Shown: positions 45,163-57,070 of the stretch, piece after piece | How positions within the stretch are numbered: position 1 is the stretch's first letter | Layout: each line of letters starts with the position of its first letter | From: Lotus japonicus | Lineage: Eukaryota > Streptophyta > Magnoliopsida > Fabales > Fabaceae | NCBI RefSeq assembly: GCF_012489685.1 | Contig: NC_080046.1 | Location: 24,011,038 to 24,075,037, forward strand | Length of the DNA stretch: 64,000 nt | Direction of reading: 5' to 3' | Made by a program: the position numbers and the translations under genes | Notes under the pieces: generated by a model | Database searches by the model: none | What the model was told of the DNA's origin: nothing | What the model saw: the letters and a program-made list of their open reading frames with translations, nothing else

Positions 45163-48100
45163 TGTGAGACCCAAATTTTTAAGCTTAGAATAAATTAATG
45201 AAATTCCTATTCACGATTAGGTTCGATGTATCGTGAAGGGAAACCTGAACAAGTGTTTACCGAATGGAATAAATTTATGAAGGAGAAAGTTCAGGAAAAG
45301 ACTTAGAATAGTATTAAAATCGATATAAGTTATAACGCGAGTCTTATTCGCTTACGCCTAGGGCAAGAGCGTTAGTAAACGATTAATTTACTCTTAAGGC
45401 ACTATAGGAACTAATTCCAAAAATCTTCAGAGGAATGTTAGAACTTCTCTTAATCCTTTCCATGACAAGAGTTTCGATACGAAACCTTGGAATGTACGAG
45501 CGTCCGAATCTAGTTCTCGGAAAATTGGCGAAACTGAATCTCTGATAGCTCAAGAACCTTAAAATAAACTGTCGATGGAGATTTTTTCTATTCGGAGTTT
45601 CAAACGAAGATTCCACACGCGCACACCCATTTCTTTCGATGTTTATAATCTTTCTTCAGAAAGAAGTTTTCTCATCCGACATCAACTGCAAAAAGTAGTT
45701 TTTCGGGTAAAATCGATTTACACCGACTTTGGATCATTTGCTTAAATTCCAAGAAATCTGTTTCGAGTTCTGGAATTCTGTCGCCAGAATCTATCTTAGA
45801 ATTAACAGAGGAACGCGCAGGAAAAATCAGAATCGCGAAATTTTGATTTTTCCGCATTTTCCCTCACCTATAAATAGGTGAGAAATGAAAAAAAAATCAT
45901 CACCACCATCACCAAGAGGCCGCGAGCTTGAGAGGAGAAAGGGGGAAGTGATTTTCGCCGATTCTTGTCTCATTGTAGCTCTGTTCGTTGCTACGCGTAG
46001 GCCTTGAGGTATTGATGCTTTTCCTTACCTCTGATCGTAAATTCTGTCGCTTTTCTTTATGTCTTTCTGTGCTCAAAGTTTTGAGCTTTATGTAAAATTG
46101 TCCAAATAACTTGATTTCGGTGTCTAAACTTATTGCCTACATGCCCAAGAGCATGAATATCCGGTTGTTTTCTGCTGAAACTCGCCGAATCGTCGCGGAG
46201 CTTCAGTTTTGTGAAATACCCATTTTCTGACCAAAGCTTCGTTCTTTGGATTAAAAACTCTCGACTAAGCTTAGTGCCAGTAGGATTAGTGGTTATAAAT
46301 GTCATTAGGAACACGCTCATCAAATTTATTATTCAAAATTCTGACTTTGAGTTTTTGGGCTAAAAACACTGACCAAAATACCCCTGTGTTAGTTTTCGAC
46401 CCGATAATTTTTCTGAGAGTTTCCCTGGCCTAGATATCGCCTAGGAATACCTAGGAATTAAATTAGATCGAAGAAAAAGTTCGGGAAACCTTATTTTGAT
46501 AGTGGCCGAAACTTATTTGGTATGGTACCGTGTCCCAAAATAATTTTTGGGTCTGTATGACCTGAGTTATAGCGTAGCTCTCTCCGTTGTCGAAATTTTG
46601 GCTTTGGTTTCGTGTCATTCCGAGTTCTGTAGCTCGAATTATGCACGTTTTAGCGAATAAAGTGTTTTTGTACAAAACTTGAATCGAGTCAAAACTCATC
46701 CATTCGGGGAAAGCCCTTCCATTCGTGCCTAAATGTTGTACTCTGAAGCTTCTTGAGCTTTGTCTAACGTTAGTTAGTATTGTTTCGATTGTACCGACTT
46801 ATTTTGATTGATTTTTGCTTTGCTTACTCTAAGGTTCGGTTGTGGGAACCTTGGACTTGACTGAGCAAGCTTGCGAGTCTGACTTACACTGTGATTCTGG
46901 AGGAATTAGAGGTGAGGGCAACTTACTTGCTAGCTAATGTTTTGTAGGCGTCGATAAATTCGACTTGATTTATTGTTTATGCATATGAACTGTCTGGATT
47001 GAAAATGTTTTCTGAAGGCTTCGGTCGAGTGAACTTATATGAGACGTGTGTCTCCGTTTTCTGAGAGGCTTTGGCCGCTTACTGGTTTCTGTCTTACTGC
47101 TTTCTAGTGGATACGACAAGGTTATGTTTTACAATTATACATATATCTGTTGTACGTTAGAGTGTGGGAAAACGGGTAGTTATGCCATACTCATGATGAG
47201 ATTTTGGAAAGTTTGATGGGACGAACCGAGGATCGGACCCTTATTATTCTAGTGGATCGAGACCTTCTCTAGGAGTCACTTGGGATGATGGGATCTTTTA
47301 AACTCATAAGATTAGAGACAAACATAAATGAAAACTAATTTTCAAGGAAAATTCATAAATTACTAAACAACATCTGAACTCTTTAAGTAATGATAACATT
47401 CTCAGATAAAAGCTTAGGGCTTGGATACTAGTTTTGGAAAATGAGAAGTGTCGCCGAATCCTTGTTTTGGGGAAACTCATAAGTTTCTGAGTATGTTTAT
47501 ACTCTTTTGCTTGACGAGCAGTTTTATGGTTTAACTATCTAAAAGGATAAGTCGGGGAACTATAGGTTTCCAAGTACATAAGTACTCTTCGCTCGATGAA
47601 CAATTTATTTGTTTGGCTATCTAAAAGACAAGCCAGGGGACTATAAGTTTCCGAGTACATTGGTACTCTTACGCTCACTGAGCAGTTTTTGACCATCGAA
47701 ATTTGATGAGTAAGATGACTCAAGAAGTCATCAAGGGTGATTGCACTCTTTTTATATTTATCTGTCTTTTGTCGCAGAATCGACATTTACCTTAGGGTAC
47801 AATAGAGCCAATAAACTCTAACACTTTTGCTGATTAAGCAAGTTTTTGGTCAATGACCACAGTATACCTTCGGGTACAGTAGAGACAATATACTCTAGCT
47901 AGACATGTGTATCCTGGTGAGGACGGTTGTTGTTTGGCTAACCATATTGCACTCATGCATTTATTCGTGAAAGGTGCCTTCGGGTACCTCGGGCATTCGA
48001 CGGGGGATATGATCGACCGCACGGTTAGGATCGACCTGTTGATGTCGGGCACAACGGAGGAAAAATTCGACCCACAGGGTTAGGACTGATACGGCTATGT

Positions 48101-49077
48101 CTAGGTTGTAAGCGACACCCGAGGGATATGGTCGACACACGGCCAGTGTTAGGACCGACTCGATTGTGCCCAGCCTACATCTTCTGGAACATTTTTGGAT
48201 TAACGTTGCATGACATATCATGCACTCTTACTATAGTTGTTGGGATCTTGATGATTTGATGTTGATAAATATCGTTATGTGTTTTGATGATTGAATTGTA
48301 TTAGAGATTCGATAACATGCTATGTATATACCTTAGGGTAGGCAATACAAAACTTGTATGTATATATACAACATATATATATTCCCCCTATTCTTCACAT
48401 GTTGCTTGTATTATCTATTATATTCTGTGAGTTGACCCTCGCGCCTTGGCTTTGTGATCATGTTTGTGTTTGGGCGGTCGGCCTGCTGCAAGACGTTCAA
48501 TAGTTGATTCATGATGGTTTATTGTTCGGGGAGGACAAGGAGCGAAATGACTACTACTGAGCCTTCGACGTGGACCCGGACTTTATGCAGGATCGGATGA
48601 GGGTCGATGTTAAGGGTGTAGTATATCGGGTTTCGTTGTCATAGCTCTGATTGTCATTTCTTATTTTGGGGCAGGGTAGGTCCCCGACTATTAGATTTTT
48701 GTGTGGTTCCCTTCCATGAGGATCACAGATAGTTTGTCGGACATAGGAGGTCTTTTGGAGGCCGTTCTGGGCTCACTTACTTTCTTGGAGGATTGTATTT
48801 ATAAAGGTTATGACTCTGACTATGGGTCGCACTTACTGGCCGGCGGACACCACTTTCAGTTACTTTCCGTCACTTGAGGACACTCGTGACGATGTTTTTA
48901 GTTGCAGCGAGGGCTGTACTTATATTGTATGTTAGTCGATGTTAATCACGATTGGGTTGAGTCTTTAATTTGACAAGTCTTTTTATTTAAACAAATCAAA
49001 AAAAAAAATATAACTGCTTTTCCGCTTTATTTGATTTTTGGTTACTAAAGTGATGCCACCGAAATCAGGGTGTTACA
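45163..49077 (+). repeat. 5' LTR of element E
   Basis: TGTGAGACCC to GTGTTACA. TATA box TATAAATA at 45869-45876. Compared with the 3' LTR it lacks about 80 bp near 47130 and has one instead of three copies of a GTATACCTTCGGGTACA unit near 47872. The LTR ORF region (about 48450-48650) is degraded. Confidence 0.9.
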
Positions 49078-49080
49078 TTG

Positions 49081-49092
49081 TGGTATCAGAGC
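49081..49092 (+). promoter_or_regulatory. Primer-binding site, element E
   Basis: TGGTATCAGAGC three bases after the LTR end at 49077. Confidence 0.92.
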
Positions 49093-49289
49093 TTGTCGAG
49101 TCTTTCGGGAGTCTTTGGGGAATAGGTCTTCTGTGCTAGATTGTGTGACTCTGCAAAGAGTAAAAATTGATTTTCTGCCAAGCGAGTTTTCGCTTAGAAT
49201 TGATTGAAGTTATTGCTTAATCATATTGTATAGTTATGGTATATGCTATCTTATGATTAGTACTAACTATTTGTTTAACTAAACAGAAC

Positions 49290-50564
49290 ATGGTGAACTC
49301 TAACCAACTTGCTGAGATGGTGGCCACTTTGGTCCAAGCAATGACTATACAGACGAATGACAATGCACATAGGTGTGCTACAGAGGATGCACGCGAGCTA
49401 CACTGGCTTCAGAGAGAAGCAGCCCTGGACCAGAACAGGGGATTGAATGATTTCAAAAGGCAGGATCCACCCAAGTTCACAGGTGGGACTGACCCGGATA
49501 AAGCGGATCTCTGGATCCAAGAGATTGAGAAGATTTTCGGTGTGCTGCAAACTACTGAAGGAGCCAAGGTGGGCATGGCGACTTTTCTGTTGTTAGGAGA
49601 TGCTGAGTACTGGTGGAGGGGCGCCAGAGGAATCATGGAAGCAAACAATGAAGAAGTGAACTGGAACTCTTTCTGTGCTGCATTTCTGGAAAAGTACTTT
49701 CCAACTAGCGCTCGAGACGAGCGGGAGGCACAATTTCTGACTCTCCGTCAGGGGAGCATGTCCATACCGGAATATGCTTACAAGTTGGAGTCCCTAGCCA
49801 AGCACTTTTCGTTTTTCAACAACCATGTTGATGAACGCTACATGAGTAAGCGGTTTCTGAATGGGCTGAGAGCAGACATCGAGGATTCAGTGAGGCCGTT
49901 GGGGATTATGCGATTTCAAGCTTTGGTTGAGAAGGCCACATAGGTGGAGCTGATGAAAAATAGAAGGATGAATAGAACAGGAACTGGGGGACCGATGAGG
50001 TCGAGCTCCCAAGACTACCTGGGAAAAGGAAAGTTTCAGATAAAGAAGCCTTATTAGCGCCCTATGGGGGAAGGATTTACCCTAGGACAGTACAAACCGA
50101 TGACCATTGCTACTGGAGGTGCAGGGAATCAAGCCGGCAAAAAAAATGTGACATGTTTCCGGTGTGGGAAGACTGGGAATTTTGCTGACAAGTGCTCAAC
50201 AATTGGACCAAGATGCTTTAATTGCAACCGAGTGGGGCATCTAGCCGTGGATTGTAAGGCGCCCAAGAGGAAGCCATTTGTTAACACTGCAAGGGGAAAG
50301 CACCTTGCTGCTAGAGGAAGGGTTTACACCATGGACAATGAGGGAGCTGAGGGGTTTGGCAGAGGAGAGCGAAAGAACGATGGTAACCTTCTAACCATTC
50401 TTTCTCATTCTAGTATAATACGCTCCATTACTCTCGTAGCGCATGCAACACACCTATCTTACTTATATTGTTTGAGCTTTGACCTTATAGTTATTACACC
50501 TACTAAGACTTTATTTGATGGTTGCTCGTGTTTAAACTATAGAGGTACACGAGGTTTAGAATAA
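49290..50564 (+). pseudogene. Gag of element E, two in-frame stops
   Basis: ATG at 49290; one frame to 50564 interrupted by TAG at 49941-49943 and 50055-50057. Gag core ([51 protein letters not shown]), then knuckles CFRCGKTGNFADKC (the usual His is Asn) and CFNCNRVGHLAVDC. The C-terminus lacks the protease DSGA and instead reads LLTILSHSSII, the same as element C, which shows that protease loss predates the split of C and E. Confidence 0.9.
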
Positions 50565-51896
50565 CACGCTAAGCCTAGAAAGTAGGTTTGCACCGATGCG
50601 TTTATAAGGAAGCTAGTAGCTGAAGAACGAATCTTAGAGAGATTTCTTATGGGTAGTATACGTGTTATGTTGAGGGTGCGTAGTTCCGTAGCGGGACCGT
50701 TAAGGATTGGATGTCGGGATAATTGTGACTACTGGATGATAGGAACTCATTGACTGTTCCAGTGGGTTTTTCTAAATTCCCACCTTCGATGTATTAGACT
50801 TGATCAACTTAATACTGAGGGGGTGATATTTGGAATCACAGCTGGCTATGGACTTTGATAGAAGGATTGGTAAGATTAACTTGATTGGATCGAGGATTAG
50901 TCGAGTTTGGGAGGAAAAGTTCGCGTTAAGTATTAGTTTTCTTGCGAAGGAGTTATAGTTTTAAGAAATGGATATGCATTTAACAAAGTTGAAGAATTAA
51001 AGGACATTAGAGGTCCAAACTTGGTGAAGGTTTAGGTTTTAAGTCTATGAATTCTTGTCTAAAGTGCGTAGGACTCAAAGTTTTTCAGAATTTGATTGAG
51101 AGATTAAGAAGTTGATTGACGAGATGGTGATCAAGTTACAGAAAGGAAAGTGTTAGTATCAAGATGAATACTTGAGGTATCATATTTGGACAAGTTTCTT
51201 AGAGTCTAAGAGTGAATGGAACTTTGTTATGGATTTTGATGATGCATACTAGGGTTAACAAGTGAATTTTACTAAGTTGAATGAGAATCCTAGGGCTAAG
51301 GTTGACCTAGTGAGCTGAGATTCATGTACGCATAAGAAATTTAGTGGTGTTAACGGTTACGATAACAGTTAAATCTCGGAAGGTTGGAGGATCGGATGAT
51401 AAAATGACTAGTTAAGTCCCTTGAGGTATAGTTATGATTTGATCTTCTAGGGGATGAGTCCTTATTTGTGTGAAGTGTTAAGGATTTCAGTAAGTGTAAA
51501 TTGGTTTGAGTGAAGAAATTTTTAAGGAAGGAAATGACAATAATGGATTGTAAGATATTAAGATGATGATTAGCTTATCAGTTGTTTATGAATTGATGTT
51601 AAAGGGAACGAGTCTAGTGATGCACAAGGTATTAAGGGTCAAGTCGAGTTTTAATTTGAAAGGTGACTAAGTAGAAGATTGATTTCATGGTGCGAATGAA
51701 GATAGTTACGAAGTTGGAAGTGACGTTAATGGACTAGTAGATTCCAAGTGAATAGTTCGTCTAGGAGTTATCAAGTGATCGAGTTGAGTTTTGGGTCATG
51801 AGTGCAGATCAGGAGGACAGGTTGAACATTCACTTTGAAATGGCAGAGATGTACCGAGTTTAAGAAGAATTTCGGACGACCGAATGTAAGAAGCAA
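50565..51896. other. Non-coding interior of element E in place of pol
   Basis: About 1.3 kb without an open frame or domain. Part of it is collinear with the interior of element C. I cannot tell whether it is very diverged pol or unrelated replacement DNA. Confidence 0.55.
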
Positions 51897-52142
51897 GTGG
51901 TTAAGATTGTGCGACTGCACGAAGTGCCAACTAGTATTGTTTCAAATGTAGACCCGACGCAAGTGGTCGAGCCGGACAACATAGAGCTGAAAGATGATAT
52001 GTCTTTTGAGACGCCGTCGGTCAGCATTGGGGCTAGAAGAGTGAAACAATCGAGGGGAATGCAGAGTGCTTTAGTGAAAGTTATTTGGAATAAAGACACG
52101 GACGGTGCTATATGGGAGTTAGAGGAAAACATCAAGGAATAA
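51897..52142 (+). pseudogene. Integrase snippet fused to chromodomain-like tail, element E
   Basis: The frame reads IVRLHEVPTSIVSNVDP, which is the integrase second-Asp region ([17 protein letters not shown] in D), then passes directly to TQVVEPDNIELKDDMSF, which is the tail of D. The joint is at a shared GA(C/T)CCGA, so about 600 bp were lost at a microhomology. The catalytic SDRD is changed to SNVD. It ends at a TAA (52140-52142) within the EEIQ/ENIKE segment. Confidence 0.8.
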
Positions 52143-52206
52143 TATCCGGAGCTTTTTACTGAACTTTAAGTTTCGAGGTCGAAACTTTTGTTTTGGAGGG
52201 TAGTAA

Positions 52207-55200
52207 TGTGAGACCCAAGTTTTTAAGCTTAGAATAAATTAATGAAATTCCTATTCACGATTAGGTTCGATGTATCGTGAAGGGAAACCTGAACAAGTGT
52301 TTACCGAATGGAATAAATTTATGAAGGAGAAAGTTTAGGAAAAGACTAAGAATAGTATTAAAATCGATATAAGTTATAACGCGAGTCTTATTCGCTTACG
52401 CCTAGGGCAAGAGCGTTAGTAAACGATTAATTTACTCTTAAGGCACTATATGAACTAATTCCAAAAATCTTCAGAGGAATGTTAAAACTTCTCTTAATCC
52501 TTTCCATGACAAGAGTTTCGATACGAAACCCTGGAATGTACGAACGTCCGAATCTAATTCTCCGAAGTTTGCCGAAACTGAATCTCTGATAGCTCAAGAA
52601 CCTTAAAATAAATTGTCGATGGAGATTTTTTCTATTAGGAGCTTCAAACGAAGATTCCACACGCATACACCCATTTCTTTCGATGTTTATAATCTTTCTT
52701 CAGAAAGAAGTTTTCTCATCCGACATCAACTGCAAAAAGTAGTTTTTCGGGTAAAATCGATTTACACCGATTTTGGATCATCTGCTTAAATTCCAAGAAA
52801 CCTGTTTCGAGTTTTGGAATTCTGTCGCTAGAATCTATCTTAGAATTAACAGAGGAACGCGCAGGAAAAATTGGAATCGCGAAATTTTGATTTTTCCGCA
52901 TTTTCCCTCACCTATAAATAGGTGAGAAATGAAAAAAAATTCATCACCACCATCACCAAGAGGCCGCGAGCTTGAGAGGAGAAAGGGGGGAAGTGATTTT
53001 CGCCGATTCTTTTCTAATTGTCGCTCTGTTCGTTGCTACGCGTAGGCCTCGAGGTACTGATGCTTTTCCTTACCTCTGATCGTAAATTCTGTCGCTTTTC
53101 TCTATGTCTTTCTGTGCTCAAAGTTTCGAGCTTTTTGTAAAACTGTCCAAATAACTTGATTTCAGTGTCTAAACTTATTGCCTACATGCCCAAGAGCATG
53201 AATATCTGGTTGTTTTCTGCTGAATCTCACCGAATCGTCGCTGAGCTTCAATTATGTGAAAATACCCATTTTCTGACCAAAGCTTCGTTCTTTGGATTAA
53301 AAACTCTCGATTGAGCTTAGTGTCAGTAGGATTAGTTGTTATAAATGTCATTAGGAACACGCTCATCAAATTTATTCTTCAAAATTCCGACTTTGAGTTT
53401 TCGGGCTAAAAACACTGACCAAAATACCCCTGTGTTAGTTTTCGACCCGATAATTTTTCTGAGAGTTTTCCTGGCCTAGATCTCGCCTAAGAATACCTAG
53501 GAATAAAATTAGATCGAAGAAAAATTTCGGGAAACCCTATTTTGATAGTGGCCGAAACTTATTTGGTATGGTACCGTGTCCAAAAATAATTTTTGGGTCT
53601 GTATGACCTGAGTTATAGCGTAGCTCTCTCCGTTGTCGAAATTTTGGCTTTGGTTTCGTGTCATTCCGAGTTCTGTAGCTCGAATTATGCACGTTTTAGC
53701 GAATAAAGTGTTTTTGTACAAAACTTGAATCGAGTCAAAACTCATCCATTCGGGGAAAACCCTTCCATTCGTGCCTAAATGTTGCACTCTGAAGCTTCTT
53801 GAGCTTTGTCTAACGTTAGTTAGTATTGTTTCGATTGTACCGACTTATTTTGGTTGATTTTTGCTTTGCTTACTCTAAGGTTCGGTTGTGGGAACCTTGG
53901 ACTTGACTGAGCAAGCTTGCGAGTGTCACTTACACTGTGATTCTGGAGGAATTAGAGGTGAGGGCAACTTACTTGCCAGCTAATGCTTTGTAGGCGTCGA
54001 TAAATTCGACTTGATTTAATGTTTATGCATATGAACTGTCTGGATTGAAAATGTTTTCTAAAGGCTTCAGTCGAGTGAACTTATATGAGACGTGTATCTC
54101 CGTTTTCTGAGAGGCTTTGGCCGCTTACTGGTTTCTGTCTTACTACTTTCTAGTGGCTAGGACAAGGTTATGTTTTACAGCACTGAATTAATGTTTCATC
54201 GCTCGATAGAGCTTGATGTATTTGTGTTCATGATTGAATTTTGCTAACTTGGTTGTGCAATTATACATAAATCTGTTGTACGCTAGAGTGTGGGAAAACG
54301 GGTAGTTATGCCATACTCATGCTGAGATTTTGGAAAGTTTGATGGGACGAACCGAGGATCGGACCCTTATTATTTTAGTGGATCGAGACCTACTCTAGGA
54401 GTCACTTAGGATGATGGGATCTTTTAAACTCATAAGATTAGAGACAAACATAAATGAAAACTAATTTTCACGAAAAATTCATAATTTACTAAACAACATC
54501 TGAACTCTTTAAGTAATGATAACAATCTTAGATAAAAGCTTAGGGCTTGGATTCTAGTTTTGGAAAATGAGAAGTGTCGCCGAATCCAAGTTTTGGGGAA
54601 ACTCATAAGTTTGTGAGTATGTTTATACTGTTTTGCTTGACGAGCAGTTTTATGGTTCGACTATCTAAAGGGATAAGTCGGGGAACTATAGGTTTCCAAG
54701 TACATAAGTACTCTTCGCTCGATGATATGTTTATTTGTTTGGCTATCTAAAAGACAAGCCAGGGGACTATAAGTTTCGAGTACATTGGTACTCTTACGCT
54801 CACTGAGCAGTTTTTGACCATCGAAATTTGATGAGTCAGATGACTCAAGAAGTCATCAAGGGTGATTGCACTCTTTTTATATTTATCTGTCTTTTGTGCA
54901 GAATCGACATTTACCTTAGGGTACAGTAGAGCCAATAAACTCTAACACTTTTGCTGATTAAGCAAGTTTTTGGTCAATGGCCACAGTATACCTTCGGGTA
55001 CAGTATACCTTCGGGTACAGTATGCCTTCAGGTACAGTAGAGACAATATACTCTAGCTAGACACGTGTATCCTGGTGAGGACGGTCGTTGTTTTGCTAAC
55101 CATATTGCACTCATGCATTTATTCGTGAAAGGTGCCTTCGGGTACCTCGGGCATTCGACGGGGAATATGATCGACCGCACGGTTAGGATCGACCTGTTGA

Positions 55201-56237
55201 TGTCGAGCACAACGGAGGAACAATTCGACCCACAGGGTTAGGACTGATACGCCTATGTCTAGGTTGTAAGCCACACCCGAGGGATATGGTCGACACAAGG
55301 CCAGTGTTAGGACCGACTCGATTGTGCCCAGCCTACTTCTTCTAGAACATTTTTTGATTGACGTTGCATGACATATCATGCACTCTAACTATAGTTGTTG
55401 GGATCTTGATGATTTGATGTTGATAAACATCGTTATGTGTTTTGATGATTGAATTGTATTATAGATTCGGTAACATGATATGTATATACCTTAGGGTAGG
55501 CAATACAAAACTTGTATGTATATATACAACATATATATATACCCCCCCCTATTCTTCACATGTTGCTTGTATTATCTATTATATTTTGTGAGTTGACCCT
55601 CGCGCATTGGGTTTGTGTTCATGTTTGTGTTTGGGCGGTCGTCTTGCTGCCAGACGTTCAACAGTTGATTCGTGATGGTTCGTTGTTCGGGGAGGACCCG
55701 GAGCGAAATAACTACTACTGAGCCTTCGACGTGGACCCGGACTTCATGTAGGATCGGATGAGGGTCGATGTTAGGGGTGTAGTATATCGAGTGTCGTTGT
55801 CATAGCTCTGATTGTCATTTGTTATTTTGGGGCAGGGTAGATCCCCGACTATTAGCTTTTTGTGTGGTTCCCTTCCATGAGGATCACAGATAGTTTGTCG
55901 GACATATGAGGTCTTTTAGAGGCCGTTTTGGGCTCACTTACTTTCTTGGAGGACTATATTTATAAAGGCTATGACTCTGACTATGGTTCGCACTTATTAG
56001 CCTGCGGGCACCACTTTCAGTTACTTTCCATCACTTGAGGACACTCGTGACGATGTTTTTAGTTGCAGCGAGGGCTGTACTTATATTGTATGCTAGTGGT
56101 TGTTAATCGCGATTGGGTTGAGTTTTTAATTCTACAAGTCGTTTTATTTAAACAAATCGAAAAAAAAATATACTTGCTTTTGTGCTTTATTTGATTTTTG
56201 GTTACTAAAGTGACGCCACCGAAATCGGGGTGTTACA
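52207..56237 (+). repeat. 3' LTR of element E, 4031 bp
   Basis: TGTGAGACCC to GTGTTACA. TATA box TATAAATA at 52913-52920. Carries a triplicated about 20-bp unit (TATACCTTCGGGTACAG) at 54985-55035 and an about 80-bp block (54180-54258) absent from the 5' LTR. A TA-rich stretch lies at 55510-55540. Confidence 0.9.
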
Positions 56238-57070
56238 GAGAAGGAGAGGAAAGGCAGAATCCATAGGCATGTAGCACACACCTTTATCCCGAAATCCTAC
56301 AACAATAGATTCATGAAGGACGACTCGCGTGGATGAAGATGGAAGGAACGACGACGATGGAAGGGTGATGAAGCTTTACCTGGTAAACCTGCAAAAGGAT
56401 ATGGGTAGATGATGATTCGCAAACGAAACAGGGTGTTGAAGCTGCTAGGGTTGTAGGAGAAAGAGAAACTATGTGCGTGAAAAAGACATTAAAGTTGTGT
56501 CAATGACGCAAATTGTAGGCCTGCTATTAAAGCTTCACCCTATCTCTCCGATCTGTAAGTCCTAGCAACCTAGAAACGGATGAACAGAGAATAGGATTGT
56601 TGGGTAATGCAATGCTACACAATGATCAACCGATGTAAATGCTCAACCATTTTTTTTCTTTTTTCTTTTTACACGAATTTGACCTGAATATACATATTTT
56701 TTTAATGAAAATTTATTAAAATAAAAGGAGATCTTGAGAACACACTCTCTCAAGTGAGTTAAACATCCAAGGTCCCAGCAAAAAAAAAACATAATAGCCA
56801 TGAAATTAAACAGCAACAGCTCATGAAATTAGGACAAAATAGTTAAACAGCAACACAACAACAATTCAGCAAATTAATGCCCCAAGCAGGAAATCCACCA
56901 GCACCATAAGCATAAATTAAGAGAGCAGCGGAGGTGAGCAACTTTGAACCCTATAAACAGATGCAATAAATACAGAGATCAGCAATCCATGTTATAATGT
57001 AAAAGACAAGTTCCCCAAACTTTAATTCAGACTGTTTAGGCACAAACTTTAAATACAAACCAAATAAATT
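56238..57070 (-). other. CACTA interior: leader-like segment upstream of the captured RopGEF exons
   Basis: Read on the minus strand, the bases next to the gypsy complex are CTGCCTTTCCTCTCCTTCTC; joined to AG at the start of the RopGEF exon they make a good splice-acceptor tract. Further up (56238-56600) the sequence is richer in C and T and resembles a 5' untranslated leader, with GACGAC-rich blocks. No coding exon is recognised. Positions 56640-56700 are T- and A-rich. Confidence 0.45.

Larger units (their letters stand above)
45163..56237 (+). mobile_element. Element E: non-autonomous gypsy with two complete LTRs
   Basis: 5' LTR, PBS, broken gag, non-coding interior, chromodomain-like remnant and 3' LTR. 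It lacks RT and RNase H; only about 17 residues of integrase remain, fused to the tail. The LTR starts TGTGAGACCC, one base after the end of LTR D. Flanking pentamers (TACAA at 45158-45162 and GAGAA at 56238-56242) do not match, so there is no target duplication of its own. Confidence 0.88.
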
